From positions 1 to 38,614 of IMG/VR virus record IMGVR_UViG_3300047678_000676: DNA of 38,614 bases. One strand, given 5' to 3'. The position numbers were made by a program, and so were the translations under genes. Numbering within the stretch: the stretch's first letter is position 1; each line of letters opens with the position of its first letter. Source of the DNA: a virus. The notes below the pieces were generated by a model that ran no database searches, was not told the DNA's origin, and was given only the letters and a program-made list of their open reading frames with translations. Of this stretch, positions 38,576 through 38,614 are shown piece by piece.

Positions 38576-38614
38576 GTGAACGCCCTGACAATCATCGCCG
38601 AGATCGCGGAGAGG
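38576..38614 (+). CDS. start of a plus-strand gene cut by the window edge
   Basis: GTG 38576 opens VNALTIIAEIAER and runs to the edge. It is preceded by TGGAGGTTTCAGC, with GGAGG at Shine-Dalgarno distance. It continues the early direction after the reverse-strand block. Too little is visible to name it. Confidence 0.4.
   Translation, partial: MNALTIIAEIAER

Noticed and set aside
1-38614. A complete circular or circularly permuted phage genome
   Set aside because: Joining the window ends stops both edge frames within about 20 codons, and no terminal repeat is seen, so the window is most likely an internal cut.

Overview
The window is a Mu-like transposable phage or prophage from a high-GC bacterium. 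The transposition core is recognisable: a DDE transposase of the MuA type (30548-32974), a MuB-like ATPase (33008-34207), a Gam-like protein (35991-36563), a GemA/gp16-like protein (37036-37512), and a divergent repressor/Ner-Cro switch (28168-28960). The head genes are also Mu-type: a gp28-like terminase, a DUF935/gp29 portal, a gpI-like protease with an embedded scaffold, a gp36-like (DUF1320) protein and a MuF protein. No tail sheath is seen, while a tube-like protein, an 809-residue tape measure and a hub are, so a long non-contractile tail is likely. The host is probably a Verrucomicrobiota bacterium or a relative. That is inference only, from C/A-rich leaders lacking Shine-Dalgarno sites, a dispersed 'CACGAAG'-type palindrome, and the style of the secreted protein at 27082-27729.

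Layout. Positions 325-23933 form one long minus-strand late operon, read right to left. It runs from lysis (endolysin 23149-23691 and a candidate membrane/lipoprotein pair), through terminase, portal, morphogenesis protein, protease/scaffold, decoration-like protein, capsid, a small repeat protein, a holin-like protein, head-tail connectors, tube and tape measure, to hub, a cysteine-rich protein and a very unusual three-part glycosyltransferase. It ends at a strong bidirectional hairpin (256-281). An initiator-like tRNA-Met(CAU) lies at the head of this operon (23942-24016). Positions 24704-27062 are a short plus-strand operon led by the MuF head protein, which carries a JAB/RadC-like C-terminal domain. 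Positions 27082-28629 (minus) hold a secreted protein, a small unknown protein and the repressor. Positions 28715-37512 (plus) are the early operon, with almost every gene overlapping the next by ATGA or GTGA. Two minus-strand genes (37521-38523) interrupt it, and the plus strand resumes at 38576 at the window edge.

How the parts work together. The repressor and the Cro/Ner-like protein face each other across three 14-bp operators that overlap both promoters. Early transcription would deliver transposase, target-selection ATPase, nuclease inhibitor and regulators. The late strand packages and builds the particle. The most unusual features are: Sec-type signal peptides at the start of several late proteins, including the portal; a GT32 + Stealth-like + Erv/ALR-like fusion next to a 29-cysteine protein; a palindromic repeat translated in frame inside the terminase; a transposase whose second catalytic residue appears to be Glu; and two systematic modes of translation start (C/A-rich leaders at free-standing genes, Shine-Dalgarno sites coded in the preceding C-terminus at overlapping genes).

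Limits. All calls were made by eye from motifs and context. No homology search or structure prediction was run. Neither phage end nor a target-site duplication was identified, so prophage versus free phage cannot be decided.
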